A stretch of DNA of 64,000 bases from Gemmatimonas sp. GTDB taxonomy: Bacteria > Gemmatimonadota > Gemmatimonadetes > Gemmatimonadales > Gemmatimonadaceae. The translations under genes were made by a program, and so were the position numbers. A model generated the notes under the pieces. That model was not told the DNA's origin, searched no databases, and saw only the letters and a program-made list of their open reading frames with translations. Where the stretch lies: contig NZ_JAJTHI010000010.1 of assembly GCF_021298855.1 (NCBI RefSeq), positions 248,001-312,000 on the forward strand. Reading direction: 5' to 3'. Below, piece by piece: positions 47,837 through 56,838 of this stretch (position 1 is its first letter; each line of letters begins with the position of its first letter).

Positions 47837-48004
47837 TGTCCCTCCCAACGCAGGGTGATCATGCGCCGCCGGCCTGGGGACCCCGGCGGGTCGGTTGAGG
47901 GTGCGCCCGGAACCGGGAGGGAGCAAGCGTACTGGACCGGACGGCGCGTCGGGGGAACACTGACGGTTGCCCGCAGCGGGGTCGGTGCGCTCCGGAAAAC
48001 CAGC

Positions 48005-48034
48005 GCGGGCGGATCACCGCAGTGACCCGCCCGC
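48005..48034 (-). terminator. terminator-like hairpin
   Basis: GCGGGCGG (48005-48012), a mismatch, TCAC/GTGA inner pair and CCGCCCGC (48027-48034) form a 12-bp stem with a small loop. It lies between the EF-G-like gene start and the end of the next minus-strand gene, so it probably ends transcription of the latter. Confidence 0.6.
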
Positions 48035-48063
48035 CTTTCCTACCAAGTCTGACAGAACAGGGT

Positions 48064-48618
48064 TCAGTCGGCCTCCGTTTCATCGTACGAATACGCATCC
48101 GCCTGCCGGAGCGAGTCGAGCCAGTTTTCCACGCCGGCTTCATCGTCGAGCGAGCCTCCTCCACTGGCGGCATTGCCGCTGGCCAGTGAGAAGCTGAGCG
48201 CCCGTTCAGTGCCTTCGGGCCAGTCGGGCATGGCGAGCCCCGCCGCCACCCGGCGCAACGTCGGGCCACACGCCCCGAGGAGCTCGGACGCGCGGGCTTC
48301 GAGGGTCAGGAGCGGAATGTCGTGATCCTGCGTCATGAGGCGGCCCGTCGCGCCATCGCGCCACGCCGAGTCGCCCACTGCCCCGCGGTCCGGCCAGACA
48401 CCGAGGTGTCGCACCACACCCGACGCCGAAGCTTCCATGCGCTCGCTTTCGAATGTGGCCGCCAACGCCAGTGCCAAAGCCTGCGCGTCGGCGTGTCCGT
48501 ACAGCGTGACGACTTCACGCCGCGAGCGAGTGCCGAACGGAAGCACGGGAATCGAATTCACGTGCGCGAGTACCGGCGAATCGCTCGGACGCGCCTCGAG
48601 TCGAACGAGGACGTCCAT
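48064..48618 (-). CDS. protein of unknown function
   Basis: 184 residues, no signal peptide or membrane span. The start at 48618 follows a strong AGGAGG ribosome site. The N-terminal half has short beta stretches (MDVLVRLEARPSD, REVVTLYGHADAQALALALA) and the C-terminal third is acidic with LDDEAGVENWLDSLRQADAY. I do not recognise a family. The strong ribosome site implies good expression. Confidence 0.7.
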   Translation of the reverse strand: MDVLVRLEARPSDSPVLAHVNSIPVLPFGTRSRREVVTLYGHADAQALALALAATFESERMEASASGVVRHLGVWPDRGAVGDSAWRDGATGRLMTQDHDIPLLTLEARASELLGACGPTLRRVAAGLAMPDWPEGTERALSFSLASGNAASGGGSLDDEAGVENWLDSLRQADAYSYDETEAD

Positions 48619-48807
48619 GGGTTGCCTCCTGGGTACAGGTGAGTGAAGGATCGGGTGGTCGGCCTCCGGCGCGCGCCGTCCACGTGGGAATGACGTCCCA
48701 CCCGATGTAGTGCAACGTTGCGGAAGCATAGGAAGTGCCCGTGGCGAACACCCGCATGCACCGGTCGCGACTGCGTCACGATCCCGCCGCCCGGCGGCCG
48801 AGATCGA

Positions 48808-49287
48808 TCAGCGCTCCTCGTCGGTCGCGTAGAGCCAGCCGCCCCCGAGCAGCGCCAACGCCAGCGCTGCTCCAATGGGAACAGCGCCCGGTACGCTGGC
48901 CGTCACCGCATACCCGATGCGCAGCGGGGCCGGCAGCATTTCGGCCGCGAGGGTGACGTACACCGCCGCGACCAGAAGTGCCGCCACCGGGCGGACGATG
49001 CCGCGCAGCGGCAGCACCAGCAGCGCCAGCGCGACCCCCCAACTCGTGGCGATCACGAGGTGATGGAGGTACCCAAGGGCGACCGATGTGAGCGGCGCCG
49101 CCGAGGACGTGACCCCCAGGCGCTCGAGCAGCCCGCGCCCGGCCAGCCGAAAGACTCGTCCCACTTCGCCTTCACGCCAGCCGAGTCCCAGCAAGGCGCC
49201 GCCGGTGGCGATTGCGGTGAGGGTGCCGGTGGCGAACGCCGCGTCGAGCAAACGCTCGAAACGACTCGACGAAGCGGTGGAGGCCAT
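48808..49287 (-). CDS. small polytopic membrane protein
   Basis: 159 residues with about four membrane helices (LLDAAFATGTLTAIATGGAL, LTSVALGYLHHLVIATSWGV, IVRPVAALLVAAVYVTLAAE, VTASVPGAVPIGAALALALL). Function unknown. The start at 49287 is chosen because residues upstream in frame are not hydrophobic and run antisense to nothing useful. Divergent from the DUF1800 gene. Confidence 0.7.
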   Translation of the reverse strand: MASTASSSRFERLLDAAFATGTLTAIATGGALLGLGWREGEVGRVFRLAGRGLLERLGVTSSAAPLTSVALGYLHHLVIATSWGVALALLVLPLRGIVRPVAALLVAAVYVTLAAEMLPAPLRIGYAVTASVPGAVPIGAALALALLGGGWLYATDEER

Positions 49288-49379
49288 GCGGGAAAGATAC
49301 ACCACGGGAGGGGGGCGACATCTGCTTAACGGGCACGCCCGCGCGGCGTCCAAACGAACGACCACTTCCGAGAGTTCGC

Positions 49380-51254
49380 ATGGGGCAGGAACCAACCAGA
49401 CGTACGCGCTGGCGTACCGGCACAATGGCCGGCGGCGTCGCTTTCACGGTGTGCCTGTTCGCGGCGTGCGCCGGCGGGATGGGCCGCCGCCGTGCGAGCG
49501 GGCCGGCGGCCGAAACCGCGCCACCCCCCAGCGCCCTGCGGGAACAGACGGCCGACCAGCAGGTGCAGCACGTCCTCAACCGATTGGCGTTCGGGGCACG
49601 ACCGCACGATGTGGACGCGGTACGCCGCCTGGGGGTGGACGCCTGGATCGCTCGGCAACTGCAGCCGGAGCGCCTTGCCGATCATGCCACCGATTCGCTG
49701 CTGCGTCAGTATCGAACGCTGGCGTACTCGGCGGATCGGCTGCTGGCCGAGTTTCCGCCACCAGCCGTGGCGTTGGCGGCGGCAGCGCGCCGTGGCGATG
49801 GCCCCATGACGGCCGTCGACTCGCAGCGGCTGCGCCAGCAGGCGCGTCGGTCGGTCCAGGCGCTTGGTGAGCTGGCCTCCAGCCGGGTGGCGCGCGCTGT
49901 GCTCAGCGAACGGCAGCTGGAAGAGGTCCTCGTCGACTTCTGGGAGAACCACTTCAATGTGTTCGCCGGCAAGGATCGGACACGCTACTTCCTCAACGAT
50001 TTCGACCACACGGTTCGGCAGCATGCCATGGGCGACTTCCGGGCATTGCTCGGGGCCGTCGCGAAGAGCCCGGCCATGCTCTACTACCTGGACAACTGGC
50101 AGAGCGTCGCGGACAGTGGCCGGCCGGTGATGACACCGATTCCCCCGCCGCGCGCTGCGCGCCGGGCGCAGGCCGTGCGCCGCGCCGTTCAGCCGCGTGG
50201 GGCGAGCCCCGAGCAGATGGCGCGGGTGGAGGCGCTGCAGCGACGGCGGCGGGGGCTGAACGAGAACTACGCGCGCGAGTTGATGGAGCTGCATACGCTG
50301 GGCGTAGATGGCGGGTACACGCAGCAGGATGTGGTGGAGGTGGCGCGCGCCCTGACCGGGTGGACGCTCGAGCGCGGGGCGCAAGGAGGCGGATTCGTCT
50401 TTCGCCCGCAGGCGCATGATGCTGGCGCCAAGACCATTCTGGGCGTCCGCTTCCCGGCCGGCCGCGGTCAGGAGGAGGGCGAAGCGGTCCTGGATCTGCT
50501 GGCGTATCACCCCCGCACCGCGGAGTTCATCGCGCGCAAGCTGGCGCAGCGGTTCGTGAGCGACTCGCCGCCGCCGGCCCTGGTGGCCCGGGCGGCGGAG
50601 CGCTTTCGGCTGTCGCGGGGAAACATCCGGGAGACCGTGCGCACGATCGTCACGAGCCCGGAGTTCTTCAGTGCCGACGCCTATCGCGCCAAGGTGAAGT
50701 CGCCGTTCGAACTGGTGGTCAGCACGCTGCGCGCCCTGAACGCGGCGCCTGATGTCACGGCGCGCACTGCGCAGCTGGTGAGTCGCCTGGGGCAGCCATT
50801 GTTCGGCCATCAGGCGCCGAATGGGTATCCGGAGACCGGTGAGGCGTGGATGAACACCGGGGCCATCCTCAATCGGATCAACTTCGGCCTCACGGTGGCC
50901 GGCGATCGGGTACCCGGCGTACGGCTTGCCCGGTGGCCATTGTACGACTCGCTGCGCACGCTCGATCGCCCCGCGCAGGTGGACGGCGTCATTCGTGCCC
51001 TGCTCGGCGGGGCCGTATCGAGCGACACGCGCGAGGTCCTCATCACGGGGCGCAACCCGTTTCTTGCCGCGCGCGGCGGCGCCGACGCGCTGACGGCGCT
51101 CGACGATGCCGACAGCACCGACGCACCCGAACCCATGACGCCCGCCATGCGCCCACAGCGGCGCGGCCGCGTTGCCGACCCCGCCGGTGCGTCCACCGGA
51201 CTGGCCCACATCGTTGGGCTGGCGCTCGGTGCGCCGGAATTCCAGCGGCGCTGA
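49380..51254 (+). CDS. DUF1800-family lipoprotein
   Basis: 624 residues with a lipobox F-A-A-C. DUF1800 marks: VQHVLNRLAFGARPHDVDAV, DFWENHFNVFAGKDRTRYFL, NENYARELMELHTLGVDGGY and FLRR-like helices near the end (AHIVGLALGAPEFQRR). The family is usually encoded next to a DUF1501 partner, as here; both are exported. The pair is common but its biochemical role is not established. Confidence 0.9.
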   Translation: MGQEPTRRTRWRTGTMAGGVAFTVCLFAACAGGMGRRRASGPAAETAPPPSALREQTADQQVQHVLNRLAFGARPHDVDAVRRLGVDAWIARQLQPERLADHATDSLLRQYRTLAYSADRLLAEFPPPAVALAAAARRGDGPMTAVDSQRLRQQARRSVQALGELASSRVARAVLSERQLEEVLVDFWENHFNVFAGKDRTRYFLNDFDHTVRQHAMGDFRALLGAVAKSPAMLYYLDNWQSVADSGRPVMTPIPPPRAARRAQAVRRAVQPRGASPEQMARVEALQRRRRGLNENYARELMELHTLGVDGGYTQQDVVEVARALTGWTLERGAQGGGFVFRPQAHDAGAKTILGVRFPAGRGQEEGEAVLDLLAYHPRTAEFIARKLAQRFVSDSPPPALVARAAERFRLSRGNIRETVRTIVTSPEFFSADAYRAKVKSPFELVVSTLRALNAAPDVTARTAQLVSRLGQPLFGHQAPNGYPETGEAWMNTGAILNRINFGLTVAGDRVPGVRLARWPLYDSLRTLDRPAQVDGVIRALLGGAVSSDTREVLITGRNPFLAARGGADALTALDDADSTDAPEPMTPAMRPQRRGRVADPAGASTGLAHIVGLALGAPEFQRR

Positions 51255-51274
51255 CCTTCTCCCGAGACCTGTCG

Positions 51275-52570
51275 ATGAACCGACGCGTATTTCTCAAGGG
51301 TGGCGCGCTCTCGCTGCTCACGCTGGGGCTCTCGCCGAGCTTCCTGCGACGCACGGCGGCCGCCATGGCCCTGCCCGCTCGCGATACGGGCAAGACGCTG
51401 ATCGTGCTCTTCCAGCGCGGGGCCGCCGACGCCCTCAATGTGCTCGTCCCGTTCGGTGACCCGGGCTACGCCAGCGCCCGTCCGCAACTGGCGATCGGGT
51501 CCCCGACGCGCACCAACGGCGCGCTGGGCGCCATCGATCTCGACGGCTTCTTCGGGTTGCATCCGGCGATGGCCAGCTTCAAGCCGCTCTGGGACCGCGG
51601 CCTGCTGGCGCCCATTCACGCTGTGGGCAGCCCGAGTGCCACCCGTTCGCACTTCGATGCGCAGGACTACATGGAGACCGGCACCCCCGATCGAAAGGGG
51701 ACGCCCGACGGCTGGCTCAACCGGTATCTCGCGGTGAAGGGCACCTGCGAATCGTGCGCGCCCGCGGGGCCCCGGGCCGGCGGGTCGCCCTTCCGCGCGG
51801 TAGCGATGTCGGCGCAAACGCCGCGCATTCTCGAGGGGGCGTCGGCGGTCGTGGCCATGAGTGCGATCGAAGAGTTCTCGATTCGTGCCAACGGCGGCGA
51901 CGCCGAACAGCGGCTCGAGGCGCTCTACCGGACCGGACGCAGCGACGTCATCCACGGCAGCGGGCGGGACATGTTCGAGGCGCTCAAGGTGCTGCGCGCG
52001 GCAAACCCGCAGCAGTACCGTCCGGCGCCTGGCGCCGTGTATCCACGCTCACCCTTCGGCCAGCGCCTGCTGCAGATCGCGCAACTGATCAAGGCTGGTG
52101 TGGGGCTGGAAGTGGCGTTCGCGGATGTGGGCGGATGGGATACGCACGTGAATCAGGGGGCCGCGCAGGGACAGTTGGCCAATCGCCTGCGCGACTTCAG
52201 CGACGCGGTGGGGGCGTTGGTGACCGATCTGGGCGACCGCATGGAGCACGTGGTGATTCTCACCTGTTCGGAGTTCGGCCGCACGGTGCGGCAGAACGGC
52301 ACCGGGGGCACCGATCACGGACACGCGGGCGCGATGTTCGTGATTGGCGGCAGCGTGAGGAGCGGCACGGTGCACGGACGCTGGCCCGGCCTGGCGCGTG
52401 AGCAGTTGTACGAAGGACGCGACCTCGCCCTCACCACCGACTTCCGGTCGGTCTTCTCCGAGATCACGTCGCGGCATCTCGGGGTGGCCGACACCAGCGC
52501 CGTCTTCCCCGGCTATCGGGGCGGCAGCGGCGGCAGCGGCGGCAGCGGCTGGTTGGGCGTTCTGGGCTGA
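51275..52570 (+). CDS. DUF1501-family protein with twin-arginine signal
   Basis: 431 residues. [20 protein letters not shown] is a Tat leader (RRxFLK), so the protein is probably folded before export. [47 protein letters not shown] and [20 protein letters not shown] are DUF1501/sulfatase-like metal-site segments. It starts 20 bases after the DUF1800 gene. The C-terminus ends in [11 protein letters not shown]. The putative MCP remnant follows at once. Confidence 0.9.
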   Translation: MNRRVFLKGGALSLLTLGLSPSFLRRTAAAMALPARDTGKTLIVLFQRGAADALNVLVPFGDPGYASARPQLAIGSPTRTNGALGAIDLDGFFGLHPAMASFKPLWDRGLLAPIHAVGSPSATRSHFDAQDYMETGTPDRKGTPDGWLNRYLAVKGTCESCAPAGPRAGGSPFRAVAMSAQTPRILEGASAVVAMSAIEEFSIRANGGDAEQRLEALYRTGRSDVIHGSGRDMFEALKVLRAANPQQYRPAPGAVYPRSPFGQRLLQIAQLIKAGVGLEVAFADVGGWDTHVNQGAAQGQLANRLRDFSDAVGALVTDLGDRMEHVVILTCSEFGRTVRQNGTGGTDHGHAGAMFVIGGSVRSGTVHGRWPGLAREQLYEGRDLALTTDFRSVFSEITSRHLGVADTSAVFPGYRGGSGGSGGSGWLGVLG

Positions 52571-52592
52571 CGGGGCGCCGTCTTGTCGCCCG

Positions 52593-52736
52593 GCGCTGGG
52601 CCAGGCCGCGCAGCTCGGTGGCCACCACGACGAAGCCGCGGCCGGCCTCGCCGGCGCGGGCCGCCTCGAGGCCGGCGCTGAGAGCCAGCAGGTTGGGCTG
52701 GAAGGCGATCTCGTCGATCACGCCGATAGTCTGGCT
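52593..52736 (-). pseudogene. chemotaxis-receptor fragment (signalling hairpin)
   Basis: 48 codons in one frame read [20 protein letters not shown], then [25 protein letters not shown]: the hairpin tip of a methyl-accepting chemotaxis protein. No start, no transmembrane part and no C-terminus are attached. The upstream adjoining part of the same domain is found at 53933-54019, so an insertion appears to have split the gene. Another interpretation, independent relics, is less likely because the two pieces abut exactly in the family alignment. Confidence 0.75.
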
Positions 52737-52772
52737 GCACGCACCGGCGGGACAATCACGCCGCGCCAGCAT

Positions 52773-53129
52773 TCAGGCGGACTGTGTCGCCGACGCATAG
52801 TCGCTGAGCAACCAAACGGCGCAAATCGCAACGCCGCTCGCGACGAAGAACCCCTGGGCTCCCACGACCAGCGATGGGGCCAACAAGGCTGCGGCAATCA
52901 GCGTGGGGCCGACAAGCATTTCGACCAGGGCGTGCACGCGCATGGGGATGATCTTCACGAGGCCAAGCGGCATGTCGGTGAGGACGGTCATGGCCAGGTG
53001 AACAGCTGCGAGCAGGTAGGCCAGCATGACGGGTGCGCCCGAGAACCCGAGGAGGGTCGGTGCGGAAGCAAAGGCGATTACCGTGGCATAGTCGAGAATG
53101 CCGTGGATCGAGGCGTTGAGAACTTTCAT
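52773..53129 (-). CDS. four-span small membrane protein, TetR-associated
   Basis: 118 residues with four hydrophobic helices (LDYATVIAFASAPTLLGF, PVMLAYLLAAVHLAMTVLTD, VHALVEMLVGPTLIAAALL, FFVASGVAICAVWLLSDYA). The start MKVLNASIHGILDYATV resembles uncharacterised small integral membrane proteins. Same direction as the tetR gene upstream with an inverted repeat between them, so it is a likely regulated target. Function unknown. Confidence 0.75.
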   Translation of the reverse strand: MKVLNASIHGILDYATVIAFASAPTLLGFSGAPVMLAYLLAAVHLAMTVLTDMPLGLVKIIPMRVHALVEMLVGPTLIAAALLAPSLVVGAQGFFVASGVAICAVWLLSDYASATQSA

Positions 53130-53162
53130 GGTCGTCGTTCCGTTGTGGAGCGTTTGGTACAG

Positions 53163-53203
53163 TACTGGGCACGGCTCTACGCTCCCTAAGGCCGTACCCA
53201 GTG
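53163..53203. promoter_or_regulatory. inverted repeat between tetR and the membrane-protein gene
   Basis: TACTGGGCACGG (53163-53174) and CCGTACCCAGTG (53192-53203) match as inverted repeats at 10 of 12 positions around a 17-base spacer. It may be an operator, or a weak terminator after tetR. Confidence 0.4.
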
Positions 53204-53204
53204 T

Positions 53205-53810
53205 TCAGATCGTTGGGGATGCGTGAAGCGTGAGCAACAGCGTCTGCCTCGCTGCCCTGATCTCCTCCTCGAGCATTCCGGCCTTTGCCAGCAGCAGGAT
53301 GCCCTGGATGCCGGCAACGGCGTGCAAGGCGAGCGCGGATACGGCGCTCTCCGGCAGGACGCGTCCGTCGCTATCGGCGAGGCTGAGCGCCTTGGCGAAA
53401 TGGCGCCGCAGGAGACGCACGCCCCGGTTGAGGCGGTCGCGCACGGTTTCGTCGTGTGCCCCCATCTCGAGGGCCGTGTTGCCAATCAGGCAGCCGCGCC
53501 AGCCGACTGTCCTTCCTTCTGGATCGCGTGCCACGGTCAAGATCGCGTCCAGCAGGCGGGCAACCGCTTCGTCCCGATGCTTCACGCCCTCGAGCGCTCT
53601 GGCCAGTACGAGATCGACCGCGCTGAAATAGCGGTCGAGGACGGTGAGGAACACCGCATGCTTGGAGGCGAACGCGTTATAGAAGCTCGCCTTGCCAAGC
53701 CCCATCGCGTCCAGGAGTTCGGGCATGTGCGTTCCCTCGTAGCCCTGCCGCCAGAATAGGGGCAGCGCGCTGGCAATGACGGCGTCGGGATCGAAGAGTT
53801 TGGGGCGCAC
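53205..53810 (-). CDS. TetR/AcrR-family transcriptional regulator
   Basis: 201 residues. The N-terminal HTH reads LFDPDAVIASALPLFWRQGY, GTHMPELLDAMGLGKASFYN, AFASKHAVFLTVLDRYF, as in the NemR/YxaF-like group. The C-terminal domain contains a cysteine (GWRGCLIGNTALEMG), as in regulators sensing electrophiles or quinones. An operator-like site lies 8 bases upstream of the start. It probably represses itself and the small membrane protein. Confidence 0.9.
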   Translation of the reverse strand: MRPKLFDPDAVIASALPLFWRQGYEGTHMPELLDAMGLGKASFYNAFASKHAVFLTVLDRYFSAVDLVLARALEGVKHRDEAVARLLDAILTVARDPEGRTVGWRGCLIGNTALEMGAHDETVRDRLNRGVRLLRRHFAKALSLADSDGRVLPESAVSALALHAVAGIQGILLLAKAGMLEEEIRAARQTLLLTLHASPTI

Positions 53811-53817
53811 AGGAATA

Positions 53818-53839
53818 TATTAGACCATTTGCTCCAATA
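53818..53839. promoter_or_regulatory. candidate TetR/NemR-type operator overlapping the tetR promoter
   Basis: TATTAGACC-ATTT-GCTCCAATA is palindromic at 16 of 22 positions and includes TAGACC, the half-site of the NemR-type operator TAGACC-N4-GGTCTA. It overlaps an A/T-rich -10-like element (ATATAT) and ends 8 bases before the tetR start, the usual spot for autorepression. Confidence 0.55.
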
Positions 53840-53932
53840 TGTCAATCCGTGGCCCTTGCCCACCGATGCCGCGTGATCCGGTCCCGGTTGTCGGGCCGGT
53901 TCAAGCTGAACACAACAGCATGTCTCGCACGT

Positions 53933-54019
53933 CTCCCGGGCCGACCTCGCGATCGCGCCCATGGCGGTGCCCGCGTCGCGCACCACCACGCCGGAGGATT
54001 CCGCAGCGTCGGCCAGCGT
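53933..54019 (-). pseudogene. chemotaxis-receptor fragment (upstream adjoining segment)
   Basis: 29 codons read TLADAAESSGVVVRDAGTAM then GAIARSARE: the cytoplasmic helix that in intact receptors runs directly into the segment found at 52593-52736. The rest of the 53840-54153 gap shows no other gene that I can support. Together the pieces indicate a receptor gene split by about 1.2 kb carrying tetR and the four-span protein. Confidence 0.65.
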
Positions 54020-54153
54020 CTCTTTGTCGCAGGTGGTCGACCTGCCTGCCTGTCCGATCGAGGCCGAACCATTGGCCTGACGTGGCCGGTGCGGATCGTG
54101 GTGCGCGGTGTGATGCACCTGAAGATTCACCGCACATCGCGGTAGTTTGCACG

Positions 54154-55251
54154 ATGTCTCAGACGCTGCTGGTATTCCCGGTCGATGTCGACAGCGTAAT
54201 GCCGATCGTCCGCACGGCCCGCATGCTCGGCATGCGTGTGGTTGCGGCAAGTTCGGTCATGCCACTGCAGCCGGTCGACGGATGCGACGCTTCCATCCAC
54301 CTGCCGTACGTGTCGGACGACGGGTTCGATGACGCGCTGCGCGCGGCGATGCACACGCATGGCGTGACGCACCTCGTGACGATGCACGTGGGGGTGTGGG
54401 CGCACCTGGCGCGTCTCGCCGAAATGGATGTCATGATACGCGCCGCCTTCCGTGGCGCACACCCCGTGCAGCAGCAGTGGCAGGTGTTCGCGCCAAGTCT
54501 GTCGTGGGCGCGCCGGCAGCGGGCGGACCAGGTGGCCAGCAGTCTTCCCGCCCCGGATGGCAAGGTGGCGCCGCCGTTGTCGGTCGCCGAATACGCGTCG
54601 CTGCATCGCGGCTTTCTCCGCACGTACGGGCAGTGCGACGTGACCAAGCTCGAGGCGCTCTGTGCGCTCGCTCGGGTCACGCCGCCTGGCGACGTGGTGG
54701 AGCTGGGCGTGTTCTACGGGCGCTCCGCGTACGCGCTGGCGCGCCTGGCCCATGCCCATGGCCTGGGGAGCACCGTGTGTGTGGATTCGTGGGGGAGGGC
54801 GCGCATCACGGATCAGGGGGTGGCCGCCGGCGTGTTGAACGCGACACAGTCCGCGTACGATCAGGAGCACGTGTTCGAAGAGTTTCTCGCCTTGGCGAGC
54901 GAAGTGCCGAACATGGGCTATATCCGTGAGGAAGCCGTCGATGCCGCGCGCTCATATCAAGCGGCTGGGCGACGCGGCCTGCTCACCATGCCCGAACTGC
55001 GCGAAGTGTCACTGACGGGTGCCGTATCACTGCTGCACGTGGATGCCAATCATCGCTACGATCAGGTGCGACGCGATGTGGACGCGTGGGAGCCGCTGGT
55101 AATGCCGGGGGGCTGGATCGTGTTCGACGACTACCAGTGGGCTTTCGGCGACGGACCCACGCGTGTTGGCGATGAACTGCTGGAGACCGGGCACTTCGAT
55201 TGTGCGTTCGCGTGGAGCGACAGCCTGTTCATGCGCAAACGCACGGCCTAG
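54154..55251 (+). CDS. class I SAM methyltransferase with N-terminal pre-ATP-grasp-like domain
   Basis: 365 residues. Residues 1-105 look like the nucleotide-fold domain that precedes ATP-grasp enzymes (TLLVFPVDVDSVMPIVRTAR, SIHLPYVSDDGFDDALRAAM, THLVTMHVGVWAHL) but no ATP-grasp domain follows. Instead a TylF/Methyltransf_24-type domain starts at about 160: VVELGVFYGRSAYALARLA (SAM loop), TVCVDSWG, LLHVDANHRYDQVRRDVDAW, MPGGWIVFDDY. It probably O-methylates a sugar or lipid-linked intermediate. It opens the glycan cluster. The start at 54154 avoids the receptor remnant. Confidence 0.75.
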   Translation: MSQTLLVFPVDVDSVMPIVRTARMLGMRVVAASSVMPLQPVDGCDASIHLPYVSDDGFDDALRAAMHTHGVTHLVTMHVGVWAHLARLAEMDVMIRAAFRGAHPVQQQWQVFAPSLSWARRQRADQVASSLPAPDGKVAPPLSVAEYASLHRGFLRTYGQCDVTKLEALCALARVTPPGDVVELGVFYGRSAYALARLAHAHGLGSTVCVDSWGRARITDQGVAAGVLNATQSAYDQEHVFEEFLALASEVPNMGYIREEAVDAARSYQAAGRRGLLTMPELREVSLTGAVSLLHVDANHRYDQVRRDVDAWEPLVMPGGWIVFDDYQWAFGDGPTRVGDELLETGHFDCAFAWSDSLFMRKRTA

Positions 55252-55574
55252 TCCGGCAGGGACGATCTTTCCCGGCAACTCCCGCCGCTGCCGCGGGTCA
55301 TCGTGGGGAGCGAGGAGCGTTCGGTCAGGTGGCGAGCACGGACCTGCCGTCGGGGGCGATCGATTCCGGGCGACTGGCGGGAGCCCCCGGACTTGGCGCG
55401 CTGTTGGTGCGGGTGGCCGACGGCGATTCGACATCGGCGTGCATCGGCTTCCCGATCGTCGAGTCCGATCGCTTCACGGCGCGGGCGCGGCGTGCTCCAT
55501 GGCAGGTCCATACCCCCTGTAGTATCTTGCGCAGATCCTTGGTGATGCACGCTCTACCCTGATATGAGGTGGTG
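55252..55574. other. 320-base gap before the acyl carrier protein gene
   Basis: No recognised gene. A GTG-started open frame at 55329-55562 (77 codons, strongly codon-biased) could encode a small protein or be a decayed fragment; it matches no family I know. A TAGTAT/TGATAT pair of -10-like sequences near 55519 and 55560 may mark the promoter of the acyl-carrier operon. Confidence 0.4.
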
Positions 55575-55799
55575 ATGGCTTCGATCGGTGACTTCATTGA
55601 AAAGTTCACCACGGCCGTGGACTTCCAGGAACCCGTGGAGATCACGCCGGACACGGTCTTTGCCGACCTGTCACAGTGGGACTCTCTCGCCGCGCTCGGC
55701 GTGATCGTGATGTTCGACATGGAGTACGGCAAGACGATCACCGGCGAGACGCTGATGTCCTGCAAGACCATCCATGACCTTTTTGCGCTGATCGGGTAG
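55575..55799 (+). CDS. dedicated acyl carrier protein
   Basis: 74 residues. The phosphopantetheine attachment serine is S37 in QWDSLAALG. A GAGGTG ribosome site precedes it. It lies 4 bases upstream of a ketosynthase III and not near the main fatty-acid genes, so it is a pathway-specific carrier. Its acidic four-helix plan (ITPDTVFADLSQWDSLAALG) matches stand-alone carriers of glycan clusters. Confidence 0.9.
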   Translation: MASIGDFIEKFTTAVDFQEPVEITPDTVFADLSQWDSLAALGVIVMFDMEYGKTITGETLMSCKTIHDLFALIG

Positions 55800-55803
55800 G
55801 GCC

Positions 55804-56838
55804 ATGGGCCTCTCGACGCTGCGCAACGTCCGGTACCGCGGGATGGCCACGTGTGTACCCAAGCACAAGGTCAGCAATCTCGATTGCCCGCCGTCCAGGA
55901 AAGCGGAGCGTGAGCGGCTCGCCCGAAACATCGGGATCTACGAGCGCCGGTTGTGTCCCGAGTGGCAGTGCTTCTCCGACCTCGCCTTCGACGCGACCGA
56001 GCGGCTTCTGGCGGCGCTGGAATGGCAGCGAGACGAGATCGATGCCCTCATCGTCGTGACGCAATCGCCCGATTATCTCATCCCGTCCACGGCGATCATC
56101 CTGCAGGACCGGCTGGGTTTGTCTCATGCCACCATCGCTTTCGACGTCAATCTCGGGTGCTCGGCCTATCCGTTTGCCCTGCATCTGGTCGGCTCGATGA
56201 TCGCCGCCGGTACTGTCAAGAAGGCCCTGGTGCTGGTGGGCGATCGATCCGGATCCGTTCGCGAGCCATTGTTCTCCGATGCAGCAACGGCCACGGCGCT
56301 CGAGTACGATGTGTCCGCGCCACCGATCTTTTTTGACCTCAACAGTGACGGTAGTGGGTTTCGCGCCATCATGTTGCCGGTTGGCGGTCACCGCGAGCCG
56401 GCCGGCCTCCAGCACTTCATTCCGTACAAGGATGCAGACGGTGAGTGGCGTCGGCCTGATGATCTCCAGCTGGATGGTGCCGCGGTCCTGAGCTTCTCCA
56501 CCCAACGCGTACCGCCGGCGGTCAAGCGCCTGATGGAGTACGCGGGCACGAGCCCCGACTCGATCGACTACTTCGTGTTTCACCAGGCCAACCGGATGAT
56601 CAACGAGACGATCCGGAAGAAGCTTGGCCTCCCGCCCGAGAAGGTGCCGTCCACGCTGCAGGACTTTGGCAATACGAGTGGCGCATCGATTCCGGTCACG
56701 ATGACGGCCCGGATTCGCGGGGAGCTGGCGTCCCGCAAGAATCGGGTGCTGCTGTCCGGGTTCGGGATCGGCCTGTCATGGGGGACTGCGCTTGTTGACA
56801 TCGAAGGGGCCGTCTTTCCCGAGCTGATCGAAGCATGA
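55804..56838 (+). CDS. 3-oxoacyl-ACP synthase III-like ketosynthase
   Basis: 344 residues. The thiolase-fold catalytic triad is present: C119 in NLGCSAYPFAL, H260 in FHQANRMI, N290 in FGNTSGAS. This type decarboxylates malonyl-ACP onto an acyl-CoA starter to give a short 3-oxoacyl-ACP. Position beside a private carrier protein and two reductases points to assembly of a short acyl group, not bulk fatty acid. Its stop overlaps the first reductase gene (ATGA). Confidence 0.9.
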   Translation: MGLSTLRNVRYRGMATCVPKHKVSNLDCPPSRKAERERLARNIGIYERRLCPEWQCFSDLAFDATERLLAALEWQRDEIDALIVVTQSPDYLIPSTAIILQDRLGLSHATIAFDVNLGCSAYPFALHLVGSMIAAGTVKKALVLVGDRSGSVREPLFSDAATATALEYDVSAPPIFFDLNSDGSGFRAIMLPVGGHREPAGLQHFIPYKDADGEWRRPDDLQLDGAAVLSFSTQRVPPAVKRLMEYAGTSPDSIDYFVFHQANRMINETIRKKLGLPPEKVPSTLQDFGNTSGASIPVTMTARIRGELASRKNRVLLSGFGIGLSWGTALVDIEGAVFPELIEA

